DNA of 64,000 nucleotides from Thiomonas sp. FB-Cd (GCF_000733775.1 NZ_JPOE01000002.1:62001-126000), one strand, 5' to 3'. Positions 28,971 to 37,313 are shown, counted from the first letter of the stretch. Program-made: numbers and translations. The notes: generated by a model from the letters alone, not told the origin.

Positions 28971-31181
28971 TCACCGCCCCATCCCTTGCTCTCGCTTGCG
29001 CTGCCGCTCGATTGCCGCCATGAAGCTGGCGAGGCCGGCGGCCACGCCATCGCCGCGGCGGCTGATGATTCGATCCGCCACTTCGGCGATCAGCCCGTGC
29101 CCGTCTGTCCCCTGGGCGCGGGCGCAGTCATACGCGTCAATGAACGCCTTGACAGTGCCGCTGCTGCGATCGCCGTCCACCCAGCGATCAACGGTCTGCT
29201 CCATCGACCGGACCGCCTGCTCGTGAGGGCCTGCCGCTCCTGCCTGTTTTTCAGGCGCAGCGGCGACTGTCTGACTGGCAGCAGCGGGTAGGCGGTGCGG
29301 TGCCGGTTTATCCCCAGAATCTGGGGATAAGTCGTCGGCCTTCTCGGGTTCTGTGCGCCTGCGCTCCGCAGTCTGTTCTCCCTTCATCGTCCGCGTGGGC
29401 ATTCTCTCGGCGCGCATCCGCGCCTGCTCGTCGGCGACGATAGGCTGCAAATCGGCACTGGTGACGACGATGCCAAGCCGCACAGCCTCACGCACCGCCC
29501 GCTCCCGAAACTCACTGCTCCCCGTGATGTCCACCTTGCCTCCGTATTTCTGCGCGGCGATGCGCAAGGCCGCTTCCAGGGAGTCATCTGCCTTGTCGTG
29601 CATGACGATGCGCGGCCCTGTGTCGGTGAACTTCGCCTGGCCATCCTGCCCACGGTAGATTACCAACTGGCGCTTGTGGTCGATCTGCACATCGAGCGCG
29701 GCCACGGTGAGCTTGCGCAGCGGGTCGAGATCTTCGCCCTCGATGCCGTCCTGCTGCTGGTACTTCTTGCTGTTGCCCTGCTCGCGGTAGCGGATGCCGC
29801 GCAGCGTTGCCTTGGCCGCTTCATCGCCCAGATCGGCCAGCTGCTCTAACCAGGTGCGCCACACTTCGGTCCGTGGAGTCTTGGCCGTCAACGCTTTGCG
29901 CTCGACGGCCTGGCGCTTTTGGAGTCCTTCCTTGGCCTTGGCTTCTTCCCATGCACGGTAGCTGAGAGCAACCTTGGCGTCCATGCCATCGCGCCGATGC
30001 TCCGCTAGTGCGGTGGCACGTTCTCCGCGTAGCGTGGGGATCAACGCTTGCCGCTCGTCACGGTGACGCGCGGTCATCGCCTTGCGCAGCGCCTGGCGCT
30101 GTTTTCTGATTGCCTCCTGCTCGGCCTTGAAGCGCGCAGCCAGCAGGGCGCGTGCCTGGGCGCGCGCAGCACGGCGGCGCTGCCGTTCGGGGTCGGCGCT
30201 GGCATGCTGCGGTTCACCCCGGAGGCTGGCGCGCTGGCCGTCCAGCGCAGCGGCATACCTCACTTTGGGTTCTGGCATGGGACCGCGTGATGGCTCATAG
30301 GGGCCAAGCGCTTTTTCCAGGGCGTTCTTACTTGCCCACCGCCCCATCTGCGACGCCTTGGCCGCCAACACGCGCCCATCGTCGAGCGTGGCTGTTACCA
30401 CCATGCCCGAACCCTTGGGCTGAATCGTCACGCCATAGAGCGCTGCGGCTCGGTGCACGCTGTGCCAACTTGCCCCTGGGGACTGCACGGCGGTGCGAAT
30501 GACCTGAGCCGGTTCCCCTGCAAGCCACGTCTGAAACGACTGTGCCCCGGCGTTGCGATGCTCAGCCGCCTTGGCCGCGTTGCTCACGCGCTGCCCCCCG
30601 TCGAGCTGCCCCAGGGTGGTGCGCTCGGCGCGGCTCATGCGCACGATGCCAGCCTTTCCCTGATCGTGGACGACGCCATAAGGGCCGGGGCTGTGGCGCC
30701 AGCCTTGAGCAAGCTCGATCTCGCGCATGGCTTTGTCCAGGAGCAGCCAGTCATACTTGGGCACCTTGGCCGTATGGCCGTCAGCATGCACGCGGTTGAC
30801 GATCAGATGCACATGATCGTGATCGGTGTCGCGGTGCAGCGCCCACAGTGCATCGTGCCCCTCGAAGCCCAGCGTTTTCATGACGTGTTCGCACGCGGCG
30901 TCGATCTGCTGGCGCTCGGGATGCTCGGCCTCCTGCCAAGCGAGGGTGACGTGGTACACCGGCCCGCGCGCAGTCGTGTTGCGTGCCGCCGCAGCCGTGG
31001 CGTCGAGGATGTCGATGGCGGTCTGGCGATCCTCTGGGGTGTCTAACGGGCAGTCGAGGTTGAGCGCGCCCATCTCGGGGCTGGGTTCTGCGACCTGGTC
31101 CGGGTTGTCGCGGGCGATATAGCGCACGGCTTCGCCAAATCCGCGTGAGACCGCTTTACGTGTGATGACTTTGGCAAGCAT
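28971..31181 (-). CDS. Relaxase (MOBP/VirD2-like) with LPD7-type domain
   Basis: Nicks oriT and leads the transferred strand during mobilisation. The product is 736 residues. The N-terminal relaxase domain has AVRYIARDN (about 18-26) and the three-His metal motif HRDTDHDHVHLIVNRVH (about residue 116). The middle is a long Arg/Ala/Glu-rich coiled coil (about 330-440). A C-terminal part (about 485-590: LRKLTVAALDVQID, AALRIAAQKYGGKVDITGS) matches the LPD7 large polyvalent protein domain. Its start overlaps the mobC stop by 26 bp. It is the last gene of the mob operon. Confidence 0.9.
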   Translation of the reverse strand: MLAKVITRKAVSRGFGEAVRYIARDNPDQVAEPSPEMGALNLDCPLDTPEDRQTAIDILDATAAAARNTTARGPVYHVTLAWQEAEHPERQQIDAACEHVMKTLGFEGHDALWALHRDTDHDHVHLIVNRVHADGHTAKVPKYDWLLLDKAMREIELAQGWRHSPGPYGVVHDQGKAGIVRMSRAERTTLGQLDGGQRVSNAAKAAEHRNAGAQSFQTWLAGEPAQVIRTAVQSPGASWHSVHRAAALYGVTIQPKGSGMVVTATLDDGRVLAAKASQMGRWASKNALEKALGPYEPSRGPMPEPKVRYAAALDGQRASLRGEPQHASADPERQRRRAARAQARALLAARFKAEQEAIRKQRQALRKAMTARHRDERQALIPTLRGERATALAEHRRDGMDAKVALSYRAWEEAKAKEGLQKRQAVERKALTAKTPRTEVWRTWLEQLADLGDEAAKATLRGIRYREQGNSKKYQQQDGIEGEDLDPLRKLTVAALDVQIDHKRQLVIYRGQDGQAKFTDTGPRIVMHDKADDSLEAALRIAAQKYGGKVDITGSSEFRERAVREAVRLGIVVTSADLQPIVADEQARMRAERMPTRTMKGEQTAERRRTEPEKADDLSPDSGDKPAPHRLPAAASQTVAAAPEKQAGAAGPHEQAVRSMEQTVDRWVDGDRSSGTVKAFIDAYDCARAQGTDGHGLIAEVADRIISRRGDGVAAGLASFMAAIERQRKREQGMGR

Positions 31182-31467
31182 CGGCGACCTCGGCGATGTG
31201 CTGGATGGTGGCGCGCCATTGCGTCAGAGCCAGCTCCACGGCGCTGCGGTCGAGCTGGCCGCGTGCGGCTAGATGCTTGAGCAGTCCGCCTTGACGCCGC
31301 AGCTCGGCTTGCAGGGTTTGCAGCCGGGCCACGCGCGTATCGCCACGCAGAGCGATGGTGCGCAGGTAGCTGCTTGTCGTCAGCATCGCCGCATCGGCCA
31401 TATGGCGGATCAGTGCAGCCTCGGCAGGCGTTGCGCGCAGCGCCAGGTGAACGGTTCGCTCACGCAT
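31156..31467 (-). CDS. MobC-like relaxosome protein
   Basis: Small 103-residue accessory protein expected to bind near oriT and help the relaxase. The N-terminal RTVHLALRATPAEAALIRHM resembles a ribbon-helix-helix, and the C-terminal helix GQLDRSAVELALTQWRATI is typical of MobC-like proteins. GGGAG sits about 8 bases before the ATG at 31467. It overlaps the accessory gene upstream by 8 bp and the relaxase gene downstream by 26 bp. Confidence 0.75.
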   Translation of the reverse strand: MRERTVHLALRATPAEAALIRHMADAAMLTTSSYLRTIALRGDTRVARLQTLQAELRRQGGLLKHLAARGQLDRSAVELALTQWRATIQHIAEVADACQSHHT

Positions 31468-32137
31468 GAGAGTCTCCCGTCATGCGTGCGCGCAGCTTGC
31501 TCGGGTAGAGCTTGTCCCCCGGCGACGCCTTGCGTTCGATGTCGATGCGCCGCTCCACGGCATTGGCACCAAAGCGCTCAATGAGCGCGATGATGATCTT
31601 GCGGTCGCTCTCGGTCACGCCTGACGCACCGAAGCCGAGCTTGCCGCTTTTGAGCAGCATATCGGCGCGTTCGTCGGGTGATTCCCCGATGGCTTTGAAC
31701 CCGGCGCTTGGTGGCCCTTCAAGCTGCTTGCGCAGGCGATAGTCCTCGTCGGATTCGTCATCCCGCTTGTCGGAACCATCGGCCCAGCTTGGCTGATCGT
31801 GGATGTCGCGCGGTTTGGCCGTGATGACAGGTGCCGGAGTTGCGGTTGTGGTCTCGGTCTTGGCAACCTCCGACGCGTGCGGCACGGTGGGCTGCGATGT
31901 CATGCCAGCGCGTCCAAAAGCCGCCAGCAGTGCCGAAGGACGCACGCCAAGGGCGGGAGCAACGAGCCGCGCGTAGCGCGCCAGCGGCACACCGCTTTGG
32001 TGCAGTGCCTTGATGTCAGCGATACGCTCGGTCACGAACGCATCGCTGACCGTGCGCGCTGCAGCTTTGCCCGTGAGCTGACGTGAGAGTTTTGCAGCCT
32101 GATCGATGCGTTCAAAGATGGTGGATGATTGAGTCAT
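31460..32137 (-). CDS. Hypothetical mobilisation-operon protein
   Basis: 225 residues, not recognised. The N-terminal third is helical (MTQSSTIFERIDQAAKLSRQ ... GVPLARYARLVAPALG). The centre is a Pro/Thr/Ala-rich and then Asp/Glu-rich linker (about 88-150), and the C-terminus is helical and basic. The frame is open up to 32215, but MTQSS at 32137 lies just inside the end of inverted repeat copy A, which would then be its 5' control region. It overlaps mobC by 8 bp, so a relaxosome role is plausible but not shown. Confidence 0.6.
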   Translation of the reverse strand: MTQSSTIFERIDQAAKLSRQLTGKAAARTVSDAFVTERIADIKALHQSGVPLARYARLVAPALGVRPSALLAAFGRAGMTSQPTVPHASEVAKTETTTATPAPVITAKPRDIHDQPSWADGSDKRDDESDEDYRLRKQLEGPPSAGFKAIGESPDERADMLLKSGKLGFGASGVTESDRKIIIALIERFGANAVERRIDIERKASPGDKLYPSKLRARMTGDSHA

Positions 32138-32145
32138 GTCGATGC

Positions 32146-32271
32146 TCCATAAAGGTGTGAGAAACGCAGTGCCGAGACGCGGGACAAAACAGGGTGTCGG
32201 GCGCAGCCTGACCAATGGGCCGGTTTCGCCTGAAGCGCGAGCGCCAGGTGAAACCTAGGCTTACCTTGCCC
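32146..32271 (-). repeat. Long inverted repeat, copy A (candidate oriT/oriV or control region)
   Basis: Read on the minus strand, this 126-bp sequence matches bases 35913-36040 of the plus strand, with 7 substitutions and one 2-base gap by my hand alignment (about 93% identity). Each copy contains an inner dyad, GGTTTCACCT to AGGCGAAACC, around a short G/C-rich loop. Copy A ends 8 bp from the start of the mob operon, the usual place for an oriT or mob promoter. Confidence 0.85.
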
Positions 32272-32314
32272 CACAAAAAAAAACGAGTCTGCGCAGTGTG
32301 TCGTGGTGTGCCCA

Positions 32315-32758
32315 TTAGGCTGTCCCTTGATCGTGGCGGAAGAAACCTTGTCGTATCGCCCGCCCAGTTGGGCTCACACACCAATGCGGCAGGCCGTAGG
32401 CAGCACCGTCAACCGGGGTCAAGGTGTCAGGCAGATCAGGGTCGCGAAGTGCCTCGCGAAGTGCCCGCCACGGCAGGCCAAGGTTGCGCGCCAGCAGGCC
32501 GGTTGACGCGCGCGCGTTGGCCTCGGCTTCGTTGCGCGATAGGCCACCGTCGCATTCGAGAATTGCCGCACGTTCTTCGAAGTGCTCACGCAGGTTTTCT
32601 GCCCACAGCAGCGCCATCAGATCAGGCTTGGCTTGGCAAATCGCTTCGCGCAGATCATCGGCCAGGCGCGAGGCCGGGGACACGATCAACGTGTCGCCGT
32701 CGGGTTGGATGGTGAAGCCCGATGTGCGCAGATGAGCAAGCAGGGCGCTGGGATTCAT
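32315..32758 (-). CDS. TubC N-terminal docking-domain-like protein
   Basis: 147 residues. Residues 1-50 (LLAHLRTSGFTIQPDGDTLI ... DLREAICQAKPDLMALL) match the TubC N-terminal docking domain pattern. On plasmids and islands this domain often accompanies DUF3987 primase/helicase-like genes. The remaining 95 residues are not recognised (ECDGGLSRNEAEANARAS). The ATG at 32758 overlaps the DUF3987 stop by ATGA. Confidence 0.65.
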   Translation of the reverse strand: MNPSALLAHLRTSGFTIQPDGDTLIVSPASRLADDLREAICQAKPDLMALLWAENLREHFEERAAILECDGGLSRNEAEANARASTGLLARNLGLPWRALREALRDPDLPDTLTPVDGAAYGLPHWCVSPTGRAIRQGFFRHDQGTA

Positions 32759-34506
32759 AGCGCCACCTTGTCATCGTGCGGGGCGAGCTTCACGGTTTGC
32801 GGGCTTCCCCTTTGGGAATCCTGCGAATCCTGCGAATCCTGCGAATCCTGCGAAAAGCCTTGCTGCGCTTGGCTTTGCCCCAGTTGCGAAGGCTTGCGAA
32901 TGCTTGCGAATTCGCAGGCCGCAGGGGTGGTCGTTCGCAGGGTTTCGCAACCATTCGCATGGCCCACAAACCCAGTATCCATGCGGGTTTTCGCAGGATT
33001 CGCAGCATTCGCACGGACCGTTTGCGTTTTCGCCTGATCCACTCCCAGTGCGCGCACTGCACCGGTGCCGACGGCCACCAGCCCGGCGGCTAAAAGCCGG
33101 TCAAGGGCTGCGTCCCTTCGGCTTGCAGATCGGAGGATCGCCGGGCCAATACGGGGAATGTCACGGATTGGCATCGGCTCGCCCCTCGGGGCGAGCCAGC
33201 GATAGAGCGTCAGTGCCCAGTCGGGCGTCGGATCGGCCTTGCCACCCAGCGCCGTCAGCCAGCTTTGCAGCGTATAGCGCACCAGGCGGATCGCGTTTTG
33301 CGCAGCTTCGCAGTCGATCATGGGCTTGTTCGCCCATGCCGCCATCACACCTGCAATGCGGCAAGCCTGCTCGGTTGCCCGCAGAGCGAAGGGCCGCACG
33401 GGGCGCAGCTCGCCGCGTCGGGCCTCGTGCTCCATGATCTCGAAGAACGCCGCCAGTTCCTGCCGCGCATCGGCGGATAGTTCGATGACAGGTAAATCGT
33501 CGCAGTGATCTGGCATGGGATCACGCAACAGTTCCGTGCAGCGCGCCAAGAAGCCGACAATGGCTGGCGATTCGTCGGGCAGCCAAGGGCGGAACACGCG
33601 CGGGGCAAGTTCCTCGGGCCATGCCAGTAAGAAGCGGGGCCAAAAGCCGATCCCCGATAAAGACTCGTCAGATAGGGTGTCACCCAACGCCTCGGGTTGC
33701 GCCAGCAGGTGCGCCGACAAGCGCACGCCGTAGCGCTCAAATCTTCCGCCGCCGCCACGGACAACGGACAGGTGCCCACGATCCCACAGGCCGCACAAAG
33801 ACGCCGCCGTCTTGGTGCGATGGTCTTGGCTCATGGCATGCCCGGCGAGCATGACGCCTGCCTCAGTCGAAAACACGCCTTGCCCGGCGACACCTTCGGC
33901 ATACGAGCGGTGCAGGCCCTCGATAGTGATGTCGCCTGCCAGCCGGTAAGGGGCAGGGGGAGGGGACGCAGGCTTGGGGGCATTCTTGCTCCGCTCAGAG
34001 CAGGCTTCCTCATACACCTCCACCTCCCGCAGCCATGCCTGCCCCACTTCGCGTTGAAATTCATGGATCGCGCGCAGGGCCACGCGGTCAGCCATGTCCT
34101 TACCATCGCCGGATCGCGCCACGGTCAAGCAATATAGGCTCAGGGGTCGGACTCCGCCGTCGATGGTGCGCACGTTGGCCCGCGATTGCGCCAGCAAGGC
34201 GGCGGCTGCGAGGAACGATTGCCCGGCCATGGCGGGGGATACTTGCGCACCGTAGGCCAAGTCACATGCCGCTTGCGCCAAGGGACCAAGCGCATCGGTC
34301 GGGTAGCCATCGCTGCCTGCGTCAAGCTCCGGTTTGAGTAACACTTCCGCCCGGCGGATTGCGGCAAGCAGCGGCAAAGGCTCTAATGCGGCTTCTGGCG
34401 TTTGTGGGGCAAGATGTTGACCAACACGCTCTGCCAGGGCGTCGAGAATGGACGCGCCACGCGCAGCGTGATCAAATTTTCGGGTTGCTTCGGCAATCAC
34501 GCTCAT
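32755..34506 (-). CDS. DUF3987 (YfjI-like) protein
   Basis: 583-residue protein of the DUF3987 family, found on plasmids, prophages and islands beside primase zinc-finger genes and thought to be a helicase/primase-associated factor. Conserved parts include SPAMAGQSFLAAAALLAQSR, YCLTVARSGDGKDMADRVAL (a P-loop-like GDGK), GDITIEGLHRSYAEG, FSTEAGVMLAGHAMS and GIGFWPRFLLAWPEE. The last 60 residues are Ser/Gln/Asp-rich and include a DSQ repeat encoded by a 9-bp tandem repeat. It overlaps the CHC2 gene and the TubC-like gene by ATGA on either side. Confidence 0.8.
   Translation of the reverse strand: MSVIAEATRKFDHAARGASILDALAERVGQHLAPQTPEAALEPLPLLAAIRRAEVLLKPELDAGSDGYPTDALGPLAQAACDLAYGAQVSPAMAGQSFLAAAALLAQSRANVRTIDGGVRPLSLYCLTVARSGDGKDMADRVALRAIHEFQREVGQAWLREVEVYEEACSERSKNAPKPASPPPAPYRLAGDITIEGLHRSYAEGVAGQGVFSTEAGVMLAGHAMSQDHRTKTAASLCGLWDRGHLSVVRGGGGRFERYGVRLSAHLLAQPEALGDTLSDESLSGIGFWPRFLLAWPEELAPRVFRPWLPDESPAIVGFLARCTELLRDPMPDHCDDLPVIELSADARQELAAFFEIMEHEARRGELRPVRPFALRATEQACRIAGVMAAWANKPMIDCEAAQNAIRLVRYTLQSWLTALGGKADPTPDWALTLYRWLAPRGEPMPIRDIPRIGPAILRSASRRDAALDRLLAAGLVAVGTGAVRALGVDQAKTQTVRANAANPAKTRMDTGFVGHANGCETLRTTTPAACEFASIRKPSQLGQSQAQQGFSQDSQDSQDSQDSQRGSPQTVKLAPHDDKVAL
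32817..32861. repeat. Five tandem copies of a 9-bp unit inside the DUF3987 gene
   Basis: AATCCTGCG is repeated five times without interruption and encodes DSQ units near the C-terminus of the DUF3987 protein. Isolated TTCGCA-type hexamers recur in the next 150 bp. The unit length is a multiple of three, so copy-number changes would keep the frame. Confidence 0.9.
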
Positions 34507-34928
34507 GGCCGCATCCCCGCGAGTTGCACCCCGGCAAGAATCCGGGCGTGCGCCACGCTCACGCGCTGACGGTCAGGCTCGGGCAGGGTTTGGCCTTCGC
34601 GCAGCATCGCGGCAGCCATGCAGACGATCAGGCTTTCATGCTCGATAGCGCGCAGCACATCGACAGCAGGGAATGGGGTGCGTTCGCGCGGTCGGTGATG
34701 ATCGACGGCTTGCGGGGGCAGGATGTCTTGCCAGCCTAGCCCCACGGCTGCAAGAATGGCCTCGGCGTCGCAGCCCGCGAAACAATGAAAAAGTACGCGC
34801 CTATCGTCGAGTTCTCGAACCGAAAGGCTCGCGCGACAGTCGTCATGGGCGGGGCAACGCGCCAGCCACCGACCGGGGCCGGTGCGCTTGACGCCCGAAA
34901 GTCGATCAAGCAGGGTCAGGGCCGTCAT
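34503..34928 (-). CDS. CHC2-type zinc-finger (primase-like) protein
   Basis: 141 residues. The first half is a DnaG-type zinc ribbon: RCPAHDDCRASLSV supplies Cys-x2-His and LFHCFAGCDAEAILAAVGL supplies the last two cysteines. No TOPRIM or polymerase domain follows, so it is a stand-alone primase zinc-binding module, as often encoded next to DUF3987 genes. ATGA overlaps connect it to the HTH gene upstream and to DUF3987 downstream. Confidence 0.8.
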   Translation of the reverse strand: MTALTLLDRLSGVKRTGPGRWLARCPAHDDCRASLSVRELDDRRVLFHCFAGCDAEAILAAVGLGWQDILPPQAVDHHRPRERTPFPAVDVLRAIEHESLIVCMAAAMLREGQTLPEPDRQRVSVAHARILAGVQLAGMRP

Positions 34929-35296
34929 CGCGCGCCTCCCGATCCGATGGTGGCGTGCGTTGCCACAGCCTTGCGGGGGCGGCCACGTTTGCGTGGTGAT
35001 GATGCGGGAATCAGCTCTGCGCTGGGTCGTGGCGCGGCGGCCTCAGGTGCGGTGCTTTTTGTGGCAAGCCACGCAGCCAGGGCTGGCAGCATGACCACGA
35101 CGCGCCCGCCGATATACGTTGTCGGCGGATAGTCGCCACGCTCGCGGCGTTTTTGTGCGGCCGTGATGCTGGTATAGCCCAGCGTCTGGCAAAGATAGGA
35201 GTCATCCAGGGCCATGACCATCGGCGCGCCCTGGGCGATCAATGCGCTGAAGAGCGTATCAACGCTAATTTCGTGGGTAGAACTATGGGGTGACAT
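34925..35296 (-). CDS. HTH (AlpA/MerR-like) regulator with AT-hook tail
   Basis: 123 residues. The central part (LCQTLGYTSITAAQKRRERG ... TYIGGRVVVML) looks like a winged helix-turn-helix of the AlpA/excisionase type, where the second segment reads the target. The C-terminus carries SPRKRGRPRKA, a textbook AT-hook. The ATG at 35296 is chosen because GGAGG lies 6 bases upstream of it; the in-frame ATG at 35302 directly abuts that site. It is the first gene of the HTH-CHC2-DUF3987-TubC operon and may control it. Confidence 0.7.
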   Translation of the reverse strand: MSPHSSTHEISVDTLFSALIAQGAPMVMALDDSYLCQTLGYTSITAAQKRRERGDYPPTTYIGGRVVVMLPALAAWLATKSTAPEAAAPRPSAELIPASSPRKRGRPRKAVATHATIGSGGAR

Positions 35297-35385
35297 GGTC
35301 ATCCTCCGTCATGCGCTGCTTGGGAGGTACGACGCGGGCTGCGCAGTGCGCAGCAAAACCGAGGAACGGAGTGCAGCCCGCGCGT

Positions 35386-35832
35386 CTAGGCGCGGGAGAT
35401 CGGCGCGGGGACGACGCGCGCGGTGATGGCGATATGGGCGATGCGGCGGTGGGCGATGCGCACAGGCGGCAGGATGGCCGCCTTACACGTCAAGGCTTGC
35501 AGACGCGGCACGACCACGGCACGCAGTGCAGCGGCCACGCCTACGGCATCGATTGTCGCGCGTAGGGCTGAAGCGATCAGAGCGATGTTGGCGCGCGCAA
35601 ACTCGCGCGCCTGACGCGCAAAAAAGCGTGGGACACCGGCGGAGGTTTCTACCGCCGCAATGAGGGTAACGAGTAGCGCGATGATCGCCCAAGCCGCACC
35701 GGCCAAGATCGCCCCGTTTCCAGCAATCAAACCCATGCCAACGCCAGCCCCCAACACCGCCCCTAGGACAGGACGGTGCTTCACGATGGGCCGCTCCAAT
35801 GCGGCGCGCAAAATCACGGGGCTAATCAACAT
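35386..35832 (-). CDS. Hypothetical membrane protein
   Basis: 148 residues, not recognised. A hydrophobic Gly/Ala-rich segment (about 22-62, VLGAVLGAGVGMGLIAGNGA and WAIIALLVTLIAAVE) suggests two membrane helices, followed by an Ala/Arg/Val-rich C-terminal half. The ATG at 35832 has no evident ribosome binding site, and the composition is skewed, so it could be spurious. It is the only plausible frame between the HTH operon and repeat copy B. Confidence 0.45.
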   Translation of the reverse strand: MLISPVILRAALERPIVKHRPVLGAVLGAGVGMGLIAGNGAILAGAAWAIIALLVTLIAAVETSAGVPRFFARQAREFARANIALIASALRATIDAVGVAAALRAVVVPRLQALTCKAAILPPVRIAHRRIAHIAITARVVPAPISRA

Positions 35833-35912
35833 GCGCTAAATGTAGTGCATGGCCTTGGTCCGGGCAACTACAGGTAGTGTTTCGATCAGTGTTTTGTTGG
35901 TTTTTTCAATCT

Positions 35913-36040
35913 GGGCAAGGTAAGCCTAGGTTTCACCTGTCGCGCTCGCGCTTCAGGCGAAACCGGCCCCTTGGTCAGGCTGCGCCCGACACCCTGTTTT
36001 GTCTCGCGTTTCGGCACTACGCTTCTCACACGTTTTTGGA
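35913..36040 (+). repeat. Long inverted repeat, copy B
   Basis: 128-bp counterpart of copy A (32146-32271) in opposite orientation, so the two face outward and bracket the 3.6-kb replication-type operon. The inner dyad GGTTTCACCT/AGGCGAAACC is conserved. Copy B reads towards the toxin gene at 36183 instead of the mob genes. Otherwise the 350-bp gap 35833-36182 holds only a TTATAT-type -10-like element just before the toxin start. Confidence 0.85.
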
Positions 36041-36182
36041 ATCCGGGCGATTCTCGATGCGGGCGCCTTGTACCCAGCATCGACCCTCGCTGACCTCGAC
36101 GACCTGCTGACCATACCTGCTGAGTGGCGCTGGTGGGCGGCCCTTTGGGCAAACAGATCTTGCTTGTTATATCATCGGCAGT

Positions 36183-36617
36183 ATGAAAAAGCGCGTTGTG
36201 CTCGATACCAATGTCTTGGTCGCTGCGTCACGCAGTCGCCTTGGCGCATCGTTCGCTGTGCTACGCGCGATGCGTGAGGGCCAATTGTTGGCGCTGGCAT
36301 CGGTGCCCCTGGTGCTTGAATATGAAGCCGTGCTCTCGCGCCCGGAGCAGCTCGCTGCGAGTCACAGGACGGCACCGATGGTGGAGGCTTTCCTGGACGC
36401 GTTCTGCCTGCTGGCCGAACCTGTGGAGTTGTTCTTTCTCTGGCGGCCGCAGCTCCGCGATCCTGCCGATGAGATGGTGTTGGAAACCGCGCTCAATGGC
36501 CGGGCCGATGCGCTGGTCACACTCAATGGCCGCGATTTCGTGCCTGCCCATCGGTTTGGCCTTCCGGTCCTCACGCCCGGAGCCTTTTTGCAAACCCTTC
36601 AATCGGAGAGATTCTGA
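36183..36617 (+). CDS. PIN-domain ribonuclease toxin
   Basis: Probable toxin of a type II toxin-antitoxin pair, a Mg-dependent ribonuclease of the PIN superfamily, 144 residues. The acidic residues sit in VLDTNVLVAA (Asp near residue 7), the Glu of LVLEYEAVL, and RDPADEMVLETAL with ADALVTLNGRDF at the C-terminal side. This arrangement fits the PIN family often listed as a putative toxin component. The stop TGA overlaps the antitoxin ATG by one base (TGATG), toxin first. Confidence 0.85.
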   Translation: MKKRVVLDTNVLVAASRSRLGASFAVLRAMREGQLLALASVPLVLEYEAVLSRPEQLAASHRTAPMVEAFLDAFCLLAEPVELFFLWRPQLRDPADEMVLETALNGRADALVTLNGRDFVPAHRFGLPVLTPGAFLQTLQSERF

Positions 36618-36874
36618 TGGCCAACTATGCCTTGCGCGTGCCCGATTCGCTCATGGAGTATGCCAAGAAAGTGGCGCTCGATGAGCATGTCTCGATGAAT
36701 CAGTTTTTTGTGACCGCCATTGCCGAAAAGGTGTCAGCGCTCAAGACGAGCGCTTATTTCGCGCAGCGGCGTAGCCGTGGTGATCTCACGGCGTTCGACG
36801 CCTGGCTGGAGGCTAGCCCGGATGCTGTGCCGGTCGCAGGCGATGAATTGTTGCTGCCGCCAGGCGCAGCGTGA
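36617..36874 (+). CDS. Ribbon-helix-helix antitoxin of the PIN toxin
   Basis: 85 residues. The N-terminal ALRVPDSLMEYAKKVALDEH and VSMNQFFVTAIAEKVSAL form a ribbon-helix-helix DNA-binding fold of the HicB/Arc type. The C-terminal 40 residues (RRSRGDLTAFDAWLEASPDA) would be the toxin-binding tail. It starts inside the toxin stop codon. It very probably neutralises the PIN protein and represses the pair's promoter. Confidence 0.8.
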   Translation: MANYALRVPDSLMEYAKKVALDEHVSMNQFFVTAIAEKVSALKTSAYFAQRRSRGDLTAFDAWLEASPDAVPVAGDELLLPPGAA

Positions 36875-37313
36875 TCACGGCGCAGCACTTTGCAGCTTCA
36901 CAGGGGTTGAAGTCAGCCCAGTGTCTTCGCCAATTTCTCTTCCTCGATGTGAGATGTGGCTCCGTTCGTCTGCGGCCGATGGACCTGGCTATACGTCAAC
37001 GGCAGCTTCAAGGTGCGGCGGTCATTCGACCAATTATGTCGACCGGCAAGTGCTCGGCCGGAACGGACGGTCAGATTCCGCGGTTCACGGCCGCATCTGA
37101 ATGTCCGCTTGGTCAATCACCAAACGGTGCTGCGGACCCACACCCGCCATTTGGTTTGGAGAAAAGCGCCTACATGACCGATTCGCGCTTTTCCCGGCAA
37201 GATGCAGTGACAGTGACTTGCCGCAGACACCCTTGCGAGGCAACATGGCCACGCCGCGAATGTCGGCATGGCCAGCACGGGCCTATTCCGTGTCTTTACG
37301 CAAGGAGCATCAC
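36875..37313. other. Non-coding stretch at the right side of the island
   Basis: 439 bp without a supported gene. Open frames here have no motifs and weak starts. Short G/C-rich inverted segments (GCGGTCATTCG and a diverged TGAATGTCCGC) may be worn remains of a dispersed repeat. The right boundary of the island probably lies here or slightly to the left. AAGGAG at 37302-37307 belongs to the next gene. Confidence 0.4.

Larger units (their letters stand above)
28756..36874. mobile_element. Mobilisable genomic island next to tRNA-Arg
   Basis: This block holds a relaxase, MobC, an accessory gene, a DUF3987/CHC2/HTH replication-type operon, a membrane protein and a PIN/RHH pair, bracketed by chromosomal-looking genes. 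No integrase, transposase or conjugation (type IV secretion) genes are visible, so it would need help to move. The left edge is set by the tRNA-Arg terminator. The right edge is uncertain, and I found no repeat of the tRNA 3' end to mark it. It may be an integrated plasmid or an integrative mobilisable element that lost its integrase. Confidence 0.6.

Noticed and set aside
32817..33010. Short regular repeats in the DUF3987 gene as a CRISPR array.
   Set aside because: The units are 9 bp and contiguous, without spacers, and they are in a coding frame; no cas genes are in the window.
36035..36050. GAATCCGGGCG as a possible right attachment site matching the tRNA-Arg 3' end.
   Set aside because: Only about seven contiguous bases agree with the tRNA end and the spacing differs; too short to call an att site.
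36875..37313. Apparent coding extension upstream of the histidine phosphatase.
   Set aside because: The RHG motif starts right after the ATG at 37314, which has AAGGAG; the upstream residues match nothing.
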